Assembly (NCBI GenBank): GCA_945883145.1 | Contig: CAMCXB010000031.1 | Coordinates: 1-26,479 of the forward strand | From: Bordetella parapertussis | GTDB taxonomy: Bacteria; Pseudomonadota; Gammaproteobacteria; Burkholderiales; Burkholderiaceae_D | DNA: 26,479 nucleotides | Reading direction: 5' to 3' | Part shown: positions 1 through 7,470 of the stretch, piece by piece | How the letters are laid out: each line of letters starts with the position of its first letter | Position numbering within the stretch: position 1 is the first letter of the stretch | Notes under the pieces: generated by a model | The model's database searches: none | Seen by the model: only the letters and a program-made list of their open reading frames with translations | What the model was told of the DNA's origin: nothing | Made by a program: the position numbers and the translations under genes

Positions 1-96
1 ATGCCTGTTACACAACCATCAGCATGGCAGAAAGAATATAGTCGCTTCAATAAAGAGCAACTAGAATTAGCCAAAGCTGAAACCAGCAATGTATAA
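1..96 (+). CDS. fdsA: Formate dehydrogenase alpha subunit, C-terminal tail (partial)
   Basis: The reading frame is open from the first base and stops with TAA at 94-96, giving 31 residues that contain PSAWQKEYSRFN. This resembles the extreme C-terminus of the molybdopterin-containing alpha subunit of NAD-linked formate dehydrogenases, although the match is from memory and the piece is short. The gene clearly begins outside the window; the ATG at base 1 is most likely an internal methionine. Context is the main support: fdhD starts 37 bases later and fdsD follows, the usual tail of an fds operon (fdsGBA-fdhD-fdsD). The enzyme oxidises formate to CO2 and reduces NAD in the cytoplasm. Confidence 0.7.
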   Translation: MPVTQPSAWQKEYSRFNKEQLELAKAETSNV

Positions 97-133
97 GTAG
101 CGCAATCACTTCACTGATTGATGTCTTTATAAA

Positions 134-970
134 ATGGGTAATGCAAGCAATCCCGCAGCTCTTGCTACCGGTTCTGAAGTTTTAGAACCGGTACAAGTGC
201 AGCGTTGGAAAGCCGGTCATTTAACTACTGCTGATGACATCGTCGCATTGGAAACACCGGTTTCACTTGTTTATAACGGCATCTCCCATGCTGTGATGCT
301 TGCCTCTCCTTCTGACTTAGCAGATTTTGCCTTAGGTTTTTCTTTAACCGAAGGCATACTCCATGACGCTTCTGAGTTGTATGAGTGTGAAATCGTAGAG
401 CATGAACAAGGTATACAAGTTGATATGCGCATTGCAGCTGAACGCTTCATGCATTTAAAAGATAAACGACGCAATTTAACAGGACGCACAGGTTGTGGTT
501 TATGTGGCGCAGAGTCACTCGAACATGCGATTCGTCATCCAGCGCCTGTGAACCATCAACATAGCATGCACGCTAGCTTGTTATTTGCAGGTATGCACGC
601 CATGCAGAAATTACAACCACTGCAACAACGCAGTGGCGCAACGCATGCAGCAGCTTGGATGCATGCTGATGGCATGATTAGTTGTGTGCGTGAAGATGTG
701 GGTCGTCATAATGCATTAGATAAATTGATCGGTGCTTTAATTAAAGTTAAAACAGATTTTTCGCAAGGTGCAGTCTTAATCACCAGTCGTGCCAGTTATG
801 AAATGGTACAAAAAGCAGCGAGTATGAACATAGGCATTATTGCTGCACTCTCTGCTCCGACTAGCCTTGCAATTCAATTAGCTAAAGAAACGAATGTCAC
901 ACTGGCTGGTTTTGTAAAAAGTGACTCGCATGTTATTTATGCTCATCCTGAACGTCTACTCGTGAATTAA
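134..970 (+). CDS. fdhD: FdhD, formate dehydrogenase sulfurtransferase/accessory protein
   Basis: This 278-residue protein is full length for FdhD, which carries sulfur from the cysteine desulfurase IscS to the bis-MGD molybdenum cofactor and is required for formate dehydrogenase activity. The sequence shows the CGLCG loop with C121 and C124, the same numbering as the two sulfur-carrying cysteines of the E. coli protein, and the strongly conserved EDVGRHNALDKLIG segment near residues 187-200. Later TSRASYEMVQKA and the APTSLA segment also fit the family. It lies between the alpha-subunit tail and fdsD on the same strand with short gaps, so it is probably in the fds operon. No good Shine-Dalgarno sequence precedes the ATG at 134. 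Confidence 0.95.
   Translation: MGNASNPAALATGSEVLEPVQVQRWKAGHLTTADDIVALETPVSLVYNGISHAVMLASPSDLADFALGFSLTEGILHDASELYECEIVEHEQGIQVDMRIAAERFMHLKDKRRNLTGRTGCGLCGAESLEHAIRHPAPVNHQHSMHASLLFAGMHAMQKLQPLQQRSGATHAAAWMHADGMISCVREDVGRHNALDKLIGALIKVKTDFSQGAVLITSRASYEMVQKAASMNIGIIAALSAPTSLAIQLAKETNVTLAGFVKSDSHVIYAHPERLLVN
166..193. repeat. Perfect 10-bp inverted repeat inside fdhD
   Basis: TACCGGTTCT (166-175) and AGAACCGGTA (184-193) are exact reverse complements separated by 8 bases. It lies about 30 bases into the fdhD coding region. It could form an RNA hairpin or be a DNA-binding site, but it encodes ordinary residues (ATGSEVLEPV region) and may be chance. Confidence 0.5.
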
Positions 971-991
971 AAAATAAACTGGAATCAAACT

Positions 992-1216
992 ATGGACGCG
1001 AATAATCTCATTCACATGGCAAATAAAATCGGCACTTTCTTTGAAAGCATGCCGGATCAAAAACAAGCCTTAGAAGATATTGCAGGTCATATAAAACGCT
1101 TCTGGGCGCCACCTATGCGCCAAGCGATTATTGCAAGCATCGATAATAAACAAGATGCAGAAATGCTAGCGATCGTTCGTGAAGCTCTCATCACCCATCG
1201 CGCTAAGATTCTCTAA
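992..1216 (+). CDS. fdsD: Formate dehydrogenase delta subunit
   Basis: This 74-residue cytoplasmic protein matches the small delta-subunit family of NAD-dependent formate dehydrogenases. It has LIHMANKIGTFFESMPDQ near the N-terminus, then IAGHIKRFWAPPMRQ, the FW-PxMR core typical of the family. FdsD is a non-catalytic subunit of the soluble FdsABGD complex, with a role in assembly or cofactor insertion. The start at 992 is supported by a GGAA element a few bases upstream. It follows fdhD by 21 bases and its end overlaps the longest reading frame of the next gene, so the genes are probably co-transcribed. Confidence 0.9.
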   Translation: MDANNLIHMANKIGTFFESMPDQKQALEDIAGHIKRFWAPPMRQAIIASIDNKQDAEMLAIVREALITHRAKIL

Positions 1217-1796
1217 GAACCACTCACCTCAATTGGACTCTATTGATTCACTCTCTCCACTACTGCATCGCTATTCATTAGGCGGTAAAGATCTGGCCGA
1301 ACCCGGCCCTAGTCAACAAGAGTTACAAATCATTGCGCAAGCAGCCCTGCGTGCACCTGATCATAACGAACTCATTCCTTTTCGATTTGTCATCATAGAA
1401 GGATCAGCCCGCGAACGATTAGCTGATCTATTTGAAGCTTATGCAAAACGTGAAGGTAAGTCCGAAGAATCCTGTCGCATAGAACGTTCACGTGCACTTC
1501 AAGTGCCTGTCACCATTGCGGTCGTTGCACGTATAGATCTTTCTCATCCACTCGTACCCGCGCATGAACAATGGGCATGTGTAGGTGGCGCGATTACAAA
1601 TGCATTGAATGCATTACATACCATGGGCTATGCAGGAAAAATGCTCAGTGGTGGAAAAATACGTGATCAAATTTTGAATCAAGCTTTTTGTCATACTGGA
1701 GAAACGCTAGTGGGATGGATAGTAGCAGGCACGCCCATCAAACCACCCCGCGCAAAAACGCAAAAATCAACAGATAAAATTTTGTCTTGGTTTTAG
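1179..1796 (+). CDS. Nitroreductase family protein (YdjA-like)
   Basis: The product resembles the small FMN-dependent nitroreductases of the YdjA type: RAPDHNELIPFRFVIIEG after a short N-terminal helix, ERLADLF, then VPVTIAVVARI, and a C-terminal VGWIVAGTP before a WF end. These cytoplasmic enzymes reduce nitro or other electron-poor compounds with NAD(P)H; the physiological substrate is not known. The longest frame starts with GTG at 1179, inside fdsD (205 residues). Alignment with YdjA-type proteins suggests the true start is TTG at 1233 (MDSIDSLSPLLHRYS), giving 187 residues and removing the overlap; no clear ribosome-binding site settles this. It closes the fds operon just before a terminator. 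A link to formate-derived NADH is only inference. Confidence 0.85.
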   Translation: MKLSSPIALRFSKNHSPQLDSIDSLSPLLHRYSLGGKDLAEPGPSQQELQIIAQAALRAPDHNELIPFRFVIIEGSARERLADLFEAYAKREGKSEESCRIERSRALQVPVTIAVVARIDLSHPLVPAHEQWACVGGAITNALNALHTMGYAGKMLSGGKIRDQILNQAFCHTGETLVGWIVAGTPIKPPRAKTQKSTDKILSWF

Positions 1797-1814
1797 TTGA
1801 AATCGACTTCATAT

Positions 1815-1844
1815 GCGTACGATTACGCTGCGCTAATCGTCCGC
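1815..1844. other. Inverted repeat / possible first terminator hairpin
   Basis: ACGATTA (1819-1825) and TAATCGT (1834-1840) are exact reverse complements around an 8-base loop. The stem extends by GCG (1815-1817) with CGC (1842-1844) across one mismatch, and an AAAAAT run follows. It sits just after the nitroreductase stop and before a stronger hairpin. Confidence 0.5.
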
Positions 1845-1858
1845 AAAAATTTACCTAT

Positions 1859-1891
1859 AAAAAAACCCCAGCACTAAGGCCGGGGTTTTTA
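1859..1891. terminator. Bidirectional rho-independent terminator between fds operon and OFA transporter
   Basis: AAAAACCCC (1861-1869) pairs with GGGGTTTTT (1882-1890) around a 12-base loop, so there is a GC core flanked by an A run on one side and a T run on the other. It lies between two convergent genes (stops at 1796 and 1910) and can end transcripts from either side. Confidence 0.9.
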
Positions 1892-1909
1892 ATGTGAAAC
1901 TTATAAAAT

Positions 1910-3586
1910 TTATTTAAACAATACCGCAGATTTTTGTAGCGTGACCCAAATACCATAAGCAAGTGGTAATCCAACTGCTAACCAAGCAAATACAGCAATC
2001 GCTTTGCTGCTCTCGCCTGTTTCACTATTGGTGCCACTATTGACTGCGGCTAGTGATACTTCATGTGCACGTTTTTTCTCTTCAGCTAGCTCTTCTGGCG
2101 ACATGAAATGATGATCTGCTACAGGACGAACCAGTAAGTTCGCCAGTAAACCAACTACCAACATCCCTGCCAACACATAAAAGATAGGGCTGTAGATTTG
2201 ATCAAAAGGTACTTTTGCTTCTTGACGTATGTCATGCATGTAGTTCACCACCACTGGTCCTAAAATACCTGCAGTTGACCATGCAGTTAAGAGACGACCA
2301 TGAATCGCACCCACAAATTGTGTACCAAACATGTCCGCTAAATAAGCAGGGATGGTGGCAAAGCCTCCACCATACATAGAAGCAATCACCGCAAAGCATA
2401 TAACGAATAAGGCGAGTGATTTATTTGCTGCTGCACTTGATGCAAGCACATACATCGCAATACCTAACAAGAAGAAGATGAAGTAGGTTTGTTTGCGACC
2501 CAGTTTGTCTGAAGAAGAGGCCCAGACAAAACGACCACCGATATTAAAGAGTGAAATCAATCCCACGAAACCAGCGCCAATGGCGACTGCACCGGCTAAT
2601 AAAGCTTTGTCGGCTTTGAGATCAGCAAAACCTAAATCGACTTGACCAATCAATGCGCCACCAAAAGTTTCTTGCAACATAGGTGATGCGGCACCAATTA
2701 CACCGATACCTGCTGATACATTCATACACAGAATGACCCATAAGAGCCAGAATTGTGGAGTCTTATGTGCGTTCTTTAAATGCACATGATGAGCTGCAAT
2801 CATGGCATTCGATTTTGCATTTTGTGGTGGCTCCCAACCTTCTGGTTTCCAACCAGTTGCAGGTACACGATAACCAAACGCACCTGCCAACATGAATATG
2901 GAATAGATTACAGCGAGTGTGACAAAGGTTTGCCATACACCTGGATCTGTCGGCGTTGCGAATTTCCCCATCAGCATGGTCGCAATGGGTGAACCTATCA
3001 TGGCTCCACCACCAAAACCCATAATGGCCATGCCGGTCGCCATACCGCGGCGATCTGGAAACCATTTAATCAGAGTAGAAACAGGAGAGATATAACCTAA
3101 GCCCAGTCCTATACCACCTATGACGCCCGAGCCTATCCAGAGCATCCACAGCTGATGGTGATAGACACCGATTGCGGAAATCAACAAACCACCGCACCAG
3201 CATACAGCTGAAACAAAACCTGCCTTACGAGGGCCAGCACGCTCTAACCAACCACCCCATACTGCGGCTGAACAACCGAGTACAACAAAGAACAAGGTGT
3301 ACATCCAGCCCAAGTCAAATTGGGTCCAGTTACAGTCAGTTGCGAACAAGGCGCGCCATGTACCAGCAAGCTTATCGCCAAAAGTTGAAGCACCGGCAGC
3401 GCAAGATAAAAGCGGTGCGCCATCAGGACCAACGAGTGCATTACCTAATGGTTTCCAAAACACAGAAAAACCATAGGCCATGCCAATACAAAGATGAATT
3501 GCTAAGGCAGCTGGCGGCACTAGCCACCGATTAAAACCTGAACCTGCAATCGTACGTTCCTTTGCCAACCAATCCAATAAAGCCAT
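1910..3586 (-). CDS. OFA (oxalate/formate antiporter) family MFS transporter
   Basis: This is a 558-residue inner-membrane transporter of the major facilitator superfamily. The N-terminal region has HLCIGMAYGFSVFWKPLG, and the first repeat carries GGWLERAGPRKAGF followed by the signature stretch around GLGLGYISPVSTLIKWFPDRRG and MGFGGGAMIGSP, characteristic of the oxalate/formate antiporter family. It is longer than OxlT or YhjX (about 400-420 residues): there is an extra loop after the first helix (residues about 50-85, with cysteines) and an additional C-terminal hydrophobic helix near the end. The start is well supported by a strong Shine-Dalgarno sequence. It lies beside a formate dehydrogenase locus, suggesting carriage of formate, oxalate or another small carboxylate; the substrate is inferred. 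Confidence 0.9.
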   Translation of the reverse strand: MALLDWLAKERTIAGSGFNRWLVPPAALAIHLCIGMAYGFSVFWKPLGNALVGPDGAPLLSCAAGASTFGDKLAGTWRALFATDCNWTQFDLGWMYTLFFVVLGCSAAVWGGWLERAGPRKAGFVSAVCWCGGLLISAIGVYHHQLWMLWIGSGVIGGIGLGLGYISPVSTLIKWFPDRRGMATGMAIMGFGGGAMIGSPIATMLMGKFATPTDPGVWQTFVTLAVIYSIFMLAGAFGYRVPATGWKPEGWEPPQNAKSNAMIAAHHVHLKNAHKTPQFWLLWVILCMNVSAGIGVIGAASPMLQETFGGALIGQVDLGFADLKADKALLAGAVAIGAGFVGLISLFNIGGRFVWASSSDKLGRKQTYFIFFLLGIAMYVLASSAAANKSLALFVICFAVIASMYGGGFATIPAYLADMFGTQFVGAIHGRLLTAWSTAGILGPVVVNYMHDIRQEAKVPFDQIYSPIFYVLAGMLVVGLLANLLVRPVADHHFMSPEELAEEKKRAHEVSLAAVNSGTNSETGESSKAIAVFAWLAVGLPLAYGIWVTLQKSAVLFK

Positions 3587-3590
3587 GTGT

Positions 3591-3597
3591 CCCCTCC
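3591..3597 (-). promoter_or_regulatory. Strong ribosome-binding site of the OFA transporter
   Basis: On the minus strand GGAGGGG stands four bases before the ATG at 3586. It is the best Shine-Dalgarno sequence in this half of the window and fixes the transporter start. Confidence 0.8.
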
Positions 3598-3639
3598 GAA
3601 AAGTGACGTCCTAAGACGAACACGAAATATGTTATTTTT

Positions 3640-3659
3640 TACCGGTCAATGCGCCGGTA
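3640..3659. promoter_or_regulatory. Palindrome in the divergent OFA transporter/regulator promoter
   Basis: TACCGG (3640-3645), 8 bases, CCGGTA (3654-3659): a perfect 6+6 inverted repeat in the 158-base gap between the divergent transporter and regulator genes. A further TACCGGTT half-site lies at 3705-3712, 65 bases away. Location and symmetry fit an operator for the adjacent HTH regulator, but binding is inferred. Confidence 0.5.
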
Positions 3660-3744
3660 TTCAAAACCTCTGATAGAGTATCGCAAAGTTGTCCTTTAAC
3701 CTAGTACCGGTTATTTTGCACCGCAACATCTAAGCCTTAACACT

Positions 3745-4821
3745 ATGTTCAAAGTCCGAATTAATCCACATTGGGAAATCGCCAAAGATCAAGAAGAAGC
3801 TCTAGATACGGCTGTTTTACTCTCATTGTTACGCGCCATTGAAGAAACTGGTTCCATCGCGCGCGCGGCTGAAATGGTGGATTTATCTTATCGCTATGCG
3901 TGGGGAATTCTGCGTAATGCAGAAACCCTATTTGGTCACAGTCTGATGGAAACCGGTCGCGGTCGTGGCACTAGTTTGTCCAAACTGGCTGAAAAATTAA
4001 TTTGGGCGGATCGACGTGTCAATGCCAGACTCTCACCAACTTTAGATAGCTTGGCCTCCGAGTTAGAAACTGAACTCGAAAAAATGATAGGTAATCCCAC
4101 TAAACAAATTCGATTAGATGCCAGTCATGGCTTTGCAGTGGCAGCGTTTTTACGGCAAGCAAGCGAAGTCGGATTACCAATCGATCTGCACTATCGTAAT
4201 AGTAATGATGCGGTTGCATCGCTTTCACGTGGTGAAGCAGATTTAGCGGGCTTTCATGTGCCATTAGGAGAATTCCAAACTCAAGCTATGCAGCACTACG
4301 GCAAACTCTTGAATGGCAAAACGCATAAACTGATACATCTTGCAGTGCGAGTACAAGGTCTGTTTGTTAATCCTGGTAATCCACTCGATATAAAAAATTT
4401 ACATGATCTGATTCGCTCTGATGTGCGTTTTGTGAATCGTCAAGTAGGTTCCGGTACCCGCATGCTGCTCGAGTTAATGCTGCATAAAATCGATATCTCT
4501 CCTACTCAAATCATAGGCTATGAAAACACAGAGTTCACGCACTCTGCGGTAGCTGCATTTATTGCGAGTGGTATGGCGGATGTAGGCATAGGTGTACAAA
4601 CAGCAGCAGCACGATTTAAGTTGGACTTTATACCGCTACTCAAAGAACGCTACTTCTTTGCCTTACCGTCTGATTCACTGGGCAGACCTGAAATGCAACA
4701 AGTGATTGAAGTCATGTGCTCTGAAGCTTTTCGATCTGCTGTTAATCAACTTCCTGGCTATGATGCTAGTGAGACCGGTACCATCTTGACGCTAGAACAG
4801 GCTTTTGGCGCAACGCGCTAA
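3745..4821 (+). CDS. ModE-type HTH regulator with periplasmic-binding-protein-like domain
   Basis: The 358-residue protein has an N-terminal winged HTH (about residues 20-90) of the ModE/LysR type: LLSLLRAIEETGSIARAAEMVDLSYRYAWG is followed by the GRGRGTSLS turn seen in ModE-like domains. Residues from about 115 to 340 form a periplasmic-binding-like fold (PBP-superfamily domain): RLDASHGFAVAAF, RGEADLAGFHVP, FVNRQVGSGTRMLLE and ASGMADVGIGVQ, the last two resembling the ligand-binding loops of molybdate/tungstate-type binding proteins. It is likely a cytoplasmic DNA-binding sensor controlling the formate locus. It is divergent from the OFA transporter and 9 bases from mobA. Molybdate, formate or a related anion could be the ligand; the sequence does not decide. 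Confidence 0.85.
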   Translation: MFKVRINPHWEIAKDQEEALDTAVLLSLLRAIEETGSIARAAEMVDLSYRYAWGILRNAETLFGHSLMETGRGRGTSLSKLAEKLIWADRRVNARLSPTLDSLASELETELEKMIGNPTKQIRLDASHGFAVAAFLRQASEVGLPIDLHYRNSNDAVASLSRGEADLAGFHVPLGEFQTQAMQHYGKLLNGKTHKLIHLAVRVQGLFVNPGNPLDIKNLHDLIRSDVRFVNRQVGSGTRMLLELMLHKIDISPTQIIGYENTEFTHSAVAAFIASGMADVGIGVQTAAARFKLDFIPLLKERYFFALPSDSLGRPEMQQVIEVMCSEAFRSAVNQLPGYDASETGTILTLEQAFGATR

Positions 4822-4830
4822 TTTTTTTTC

Positions 4831-5433
4831 GTGATCACACAACAACACATCACTGGACTGATACTCGCTGGTGGACGCGGCATGCGTATGGGTGGTGTGG
4901 ATAAAGGTTTGCAAACTCTGCAAGGCAAGCCCATGATTGCGCATGTCATTCAAAGACTGCAACCGCAAGTTGATCGCATCATGATCAATGCCAATCAAAA
5001 TCACGAACGCTATCGTGAATTTCAGTTACCTGTTTGGTCTGATCAGGAAAATAATTTTGCTGGTCCTCTGGCAGGCATGCAAGCTGGCTTAATCCATTGT
5101 GACACTGCTTATATGCTGACATCACCTTGTGACACGCCCTTTCTACCCACTGACTTAGTAGCGCAATTAGTGACTGCACTAGAAAACAGTCAGGCAGACA
5201 TTGCTGTCGTCAACACGAAAGAAAACAATCTTGTACAACGTCAGCCAGTTTTTTGTTTGATGAAAAAAACTGTGCTCACCAACTTAACCTCAGCACTTGA
5301 ACGTGGTGTACGTAAAGTCGATCAATGGTTAGCAGAAAACAAGTTGGTCGATGTAGTGTTTGATGATGAGGCTGCGTTTGCCAACATCAACACACTAGAA
5401 GAATTGAAACGCAGTGAGTCGCATGCGTTGTAG
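4831..5433 (+). CDS. mobA: Molybdenum cofactor guanylyltransferase MobA
   Basis: MobA transfers GMP from GTP to molybdopterin-Mo, making the MGD cofactor used by formate dehydrogenases. The 200-residue protein has the nucleotide-binding loop LILAGGRGMRMGGVDKGL (residues 10-27) with an adjacent GKPMIAHV segment, D71 before the GPLAGM element, and the SPCDTPF motif with D101, matching key positions of the E. coli enzyme. The start is GTG at 4831, nine bases after the regulator stop, so the pair is probably co-transcribed. With FdhD it gives this locus two dedicated cofactor steps for the neighbouring enzyme. Confidence 0.95.
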   Translation: MITQQHITGLILAGGRGMRMGGVDKGLQTLQGKPMIAHVIQRLQPQVDRIMINANQNHERYREFQLPVWSDQENNFAGPLAGMQAGLIHCDTAYMLTSPCDTPFLPTDLVAQLVTALENSQADIAVVNTKENNLVQRQPVFCLMKKTVLTNLTSALERGVRKVDQWLAENKLVDVVFDDEAAFANINTLEELKRSESHAL

Positions 5434-5445
5434 AGTGACTTTTAT

Positions 5446-6621
5446 ATGAAAGCTACTGAATCACCAACCATGACTAAAAAAACTGGCCCTTTAGCAGGCA
5501 TACGCATCATAGAAATGGTGGGACTAGGCCCTGCTCCTTTTTGCGCCATGATGTTAGCGGACATGGGCGCTGAAGTGATACGCATACACTCCAAGCACGG
5601 TAAACCAACTTTTGCCATGCTAAATACGCGCTTTGATGTGTTAGCGCGTGGTCGTCGATCGCTCGCTATCGATTTAAAAAAACCTGATGCAGTAGAGGTC
5701 TTTCTCGATCTCATAGAACAAGCAGATGGTTTAATTGAAGGGTTTCGACCTGGTGTGATGGAACGATTAGGTCTATCACCTGAAGTGTGTCATGTACGTA
5801 ATCCAAAATTAATTTATGGTCGTATGACTGGTTGGGGACAAACAGGTCCACTGGCAAATGCAGCAGGTCACGATGTGAATTATGCTGCCTTATCAGGTGC
5901 CTTACATGCGATTGGTGATGCCAACAGCCCGCCACCCATTCCTTTAAATCTGTTCGCCGATTTTGGTGGTGGGGGCATGATGCTCGCCTTTGGCATGGTG
6001 TGTGCACTGCTTGAATGTAAACAATCTGGACAAGGTCAAGTAATCGATGCTGCGATGACCGATGGCAGCATTGCATTAACTGGCATCTTTCATGGTTTCA
6101 TGGCAGCTGGTGCATGGAGCAATCAACGTCATGCAAATTTCTTAGATGGTGCTGCGCCTTACTACGATAACTATCGCTGCGCAGATGGTAAGTATGTGAG
6201 CATAGGTGCAATTGAACCACAATTCTATGCACTATTGCGTGAAAAAATCGGTGCCCATGATGCTGTCTTTGATCATCCCCATGATCAATCTACTTGGCCA
6301 CAACAAAAAGAAAAAATGGCTGCAATTTTTTTGAGTAAGACACGTGATGAATGGAGTGCATTGTTAGAAGGAAGTGATGCTTGTTTTTCACCTGTACTAG
6401 ATTGGCAAGAAGCGATAGATCATCCTCACAATCGCGCTCGAGAAGCATTTATAGAAGTCGAGGGTGTGACCCAACCTGCTCCTGCACCGCGGTTTTCACG
6501 CACGATTCCATCGCAACCGCATGCTGCAGTTGCAGCGAATGCAAATACGCATGACATACTCAAAGAATGGGGCATTAGCGAGGCAAGTATTAATAAGCTA
6601 GCTGCGAGTGGTGCAATTTAA
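5446..6621 (+). CDS. Alpha-methylacyl-CoA racemase-like class III CoA-transferase family protein
   Basis: The 391-residue protein belongs to the CaiB/BaiF fold and specifically resembles alpha-methylacyl-CoA racemase, which interconverts the 2R and 2S forms of 2-methyl-branched acyl-CoAs. The active-site stretch GHDVNYAALSGALHAIG places H142, and FADFGGGGMMLAFGMV places D172; their 30-residue spacing equals that of the catalytic His126/Asp156 pair of the mycobacterial enzyme. The D seen after YD in true formyl-CoA transferases is not in that setting. GPLAGIRIIEM opens the fold; the real start may be the ATG at 5470, since neither start has a clear ribosome-binding site. It begins 12 bases after mobA and leads two crotonase genes, suggesting branched acyl-CoA breakdown. 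Confidence 0.88.
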   Translation: MKATESPTMTKKTGPLAGIRIIEMVGLGPAPFCAMMLADMGAEVIRIHSKHGKPTFAMLNTRFDVLARGRRSLAIDLKKPDAVEVFLDLIEQADGLIEGFRPGVMERLGLSPEVCHVRNPKLIYGRMTGWGQTGPLANAAGHDVNYAALSGALHAIGDANSPPPIPLNLFADFGGGGMMLAFGMVCALLECKQSGQGQVIDAAMTDGSIALTGIFHGFMAAGAWSNQRHANFLDGAAPYYDNYRCADGKYVSIGAIEPQFYALLREKIGAHDAVFDHPHDQSTWPQQKEKMAAIFLSKTRDEWSALLEGSDACFSPVLDWQEAIDHPHNRAREAFIEVEGVTQPAPAPRFSRTIPSQPHAAVAANANTHDILKEWGISEASINKLAASGAI

Positions 6622-6651
6622 AAACCATCTATTCAATTAAAAAAATAATTT

Positions 6652-7461
6652 ATGACTGAACTCGTAAAATTACAACATCATGCACAGGGCCTAGTGGAAG
6701 TTATTCTCAATCGGCCTGACAAAATGAATGCCATCACACCGGCATTGTTTGATGCACTGATCTCCATTGGTGAATCATTAATCCATCAACAAGGATTACG
6801 CAGTGTGGTCTTGCGTGGTGAAGGCAAAGCGTTTTGTGCAGGTTTAGATCTCTCTAACTTTGATGACTTACGTTCAGGTACCAGCAAACTCAATACCGAT
6901 AAACTGATGGAACGCACACATGGCGATTCGAATCGTTTTCAACGTGTTGCCACAGTATGGCGTGATATTCCTGTGCCAGTGATTGCAGCATGTCATGGTG
7001 TGGTGTTTGGCGGTGGCCTGCAAATCGCATTAGGTGCAGATATGCGCTTCATTACTGCAGAAGCCAAAGTCTCTATCATGGAAATGAAATGGGGACTAGT
7101 ACCCGACATGGCAGGTATGATTTATTTACGCGAACTCATGCGTAGCGATGTAGCACGTGAACTGATCTACTCAGGACGCATAATATCGGGCACAGAAGCT
7201 GTAGAGTTAGGTTTGGCAACACGCGTTAGTACTGACCCTATCGCTGAAGCGCTGCAATATGCACAAGAGATTACACAAAAAAGTCCTCAAGCTATACGCG
7301 CTGTAAAACGTTTATTAAATAGCTGGTCGAGTAAAGATGATGCCGCCATGCTGTTAGCAGAAGCCCATGAACAAGGCCGTTTAATCGGTAGCGCTGAACA
7401 ATTAGAAGCTGTGATGGCTAATCTTGAAAAACGTGCCCCATATTTTGTTGATCCGACCTGA
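6652..7461 (+). CDS. Crotonase-fold enoyl-CoA hydratase/isomerase (dienoyl-CoA isomerase-like)
   Basis: This 269-residue cytoplasmic protein has the two oxyanion-hole segments of the crotonase fold, GKAFCAGLDLS and HGVVFGGGLQIALGAD. At the position of the first catalytic glutamate of enoyl-CoA hydratase (Glu144 of the rat enzyme) it has glutamine (GGGLQIA), while the second, Glu164, is kept in IMEMKWGL. An aspartate eight residues later (VPDMAG) matches the Asp204 position of dienoyl-CoA isomerase. This pattern fits a double-bond isomerase or atypical hydratase better than a classic hydratase. It lies 30 bases after the racemase-like gene and 9 bases before a second crotonase gene, so the three are likely one operon. 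Substrate unknown. Confidence 0.88.
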   Translation: MTELVKLQHHAQGLVEVILNRPDKMNAITPALFDALISIGESLIHQQGLRSVVLRGEGKAFCAGLDLSNFDDLRSGTSKLNTDKLMERTHGDSNRFQRVATVWRDIPVPVIAACHGVVFGGGLQIALGADMRFITAEAKVSIMEMKWGLVPDMAGMIYLRELMRSDVARELIYSGRIISGTEAVELGLATRVSTDPIAEALQYAQEITQKSPQAIRAVKRLLNSWSSKDDAAMLLAEAHEQGRLIGSAEQLEAVMANLEKRAPYFVDPT

Positions 7462-7470
7462 AAGTAAATC

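Noticed and set aside
3172..3534. Open frame of 120 codons on the plus strand opposite the OFA transporter.
   Set aside because: Composition is that of an antisense shadow; the minus-strand transporter is clear across the same bases and no start signal is seen.
5446..6621. Reading the first CoA-transferase-fold gene as formyl-CoA transferase to fit an oxalate pathway with the OFA transporter.
   Set aside because: The active-site stretch has the His/Asp pair and glycine-rich DFGGGG of alpha-methylacyl-CoA racemase, and no oxalyl-CoA decarboxylase is present.
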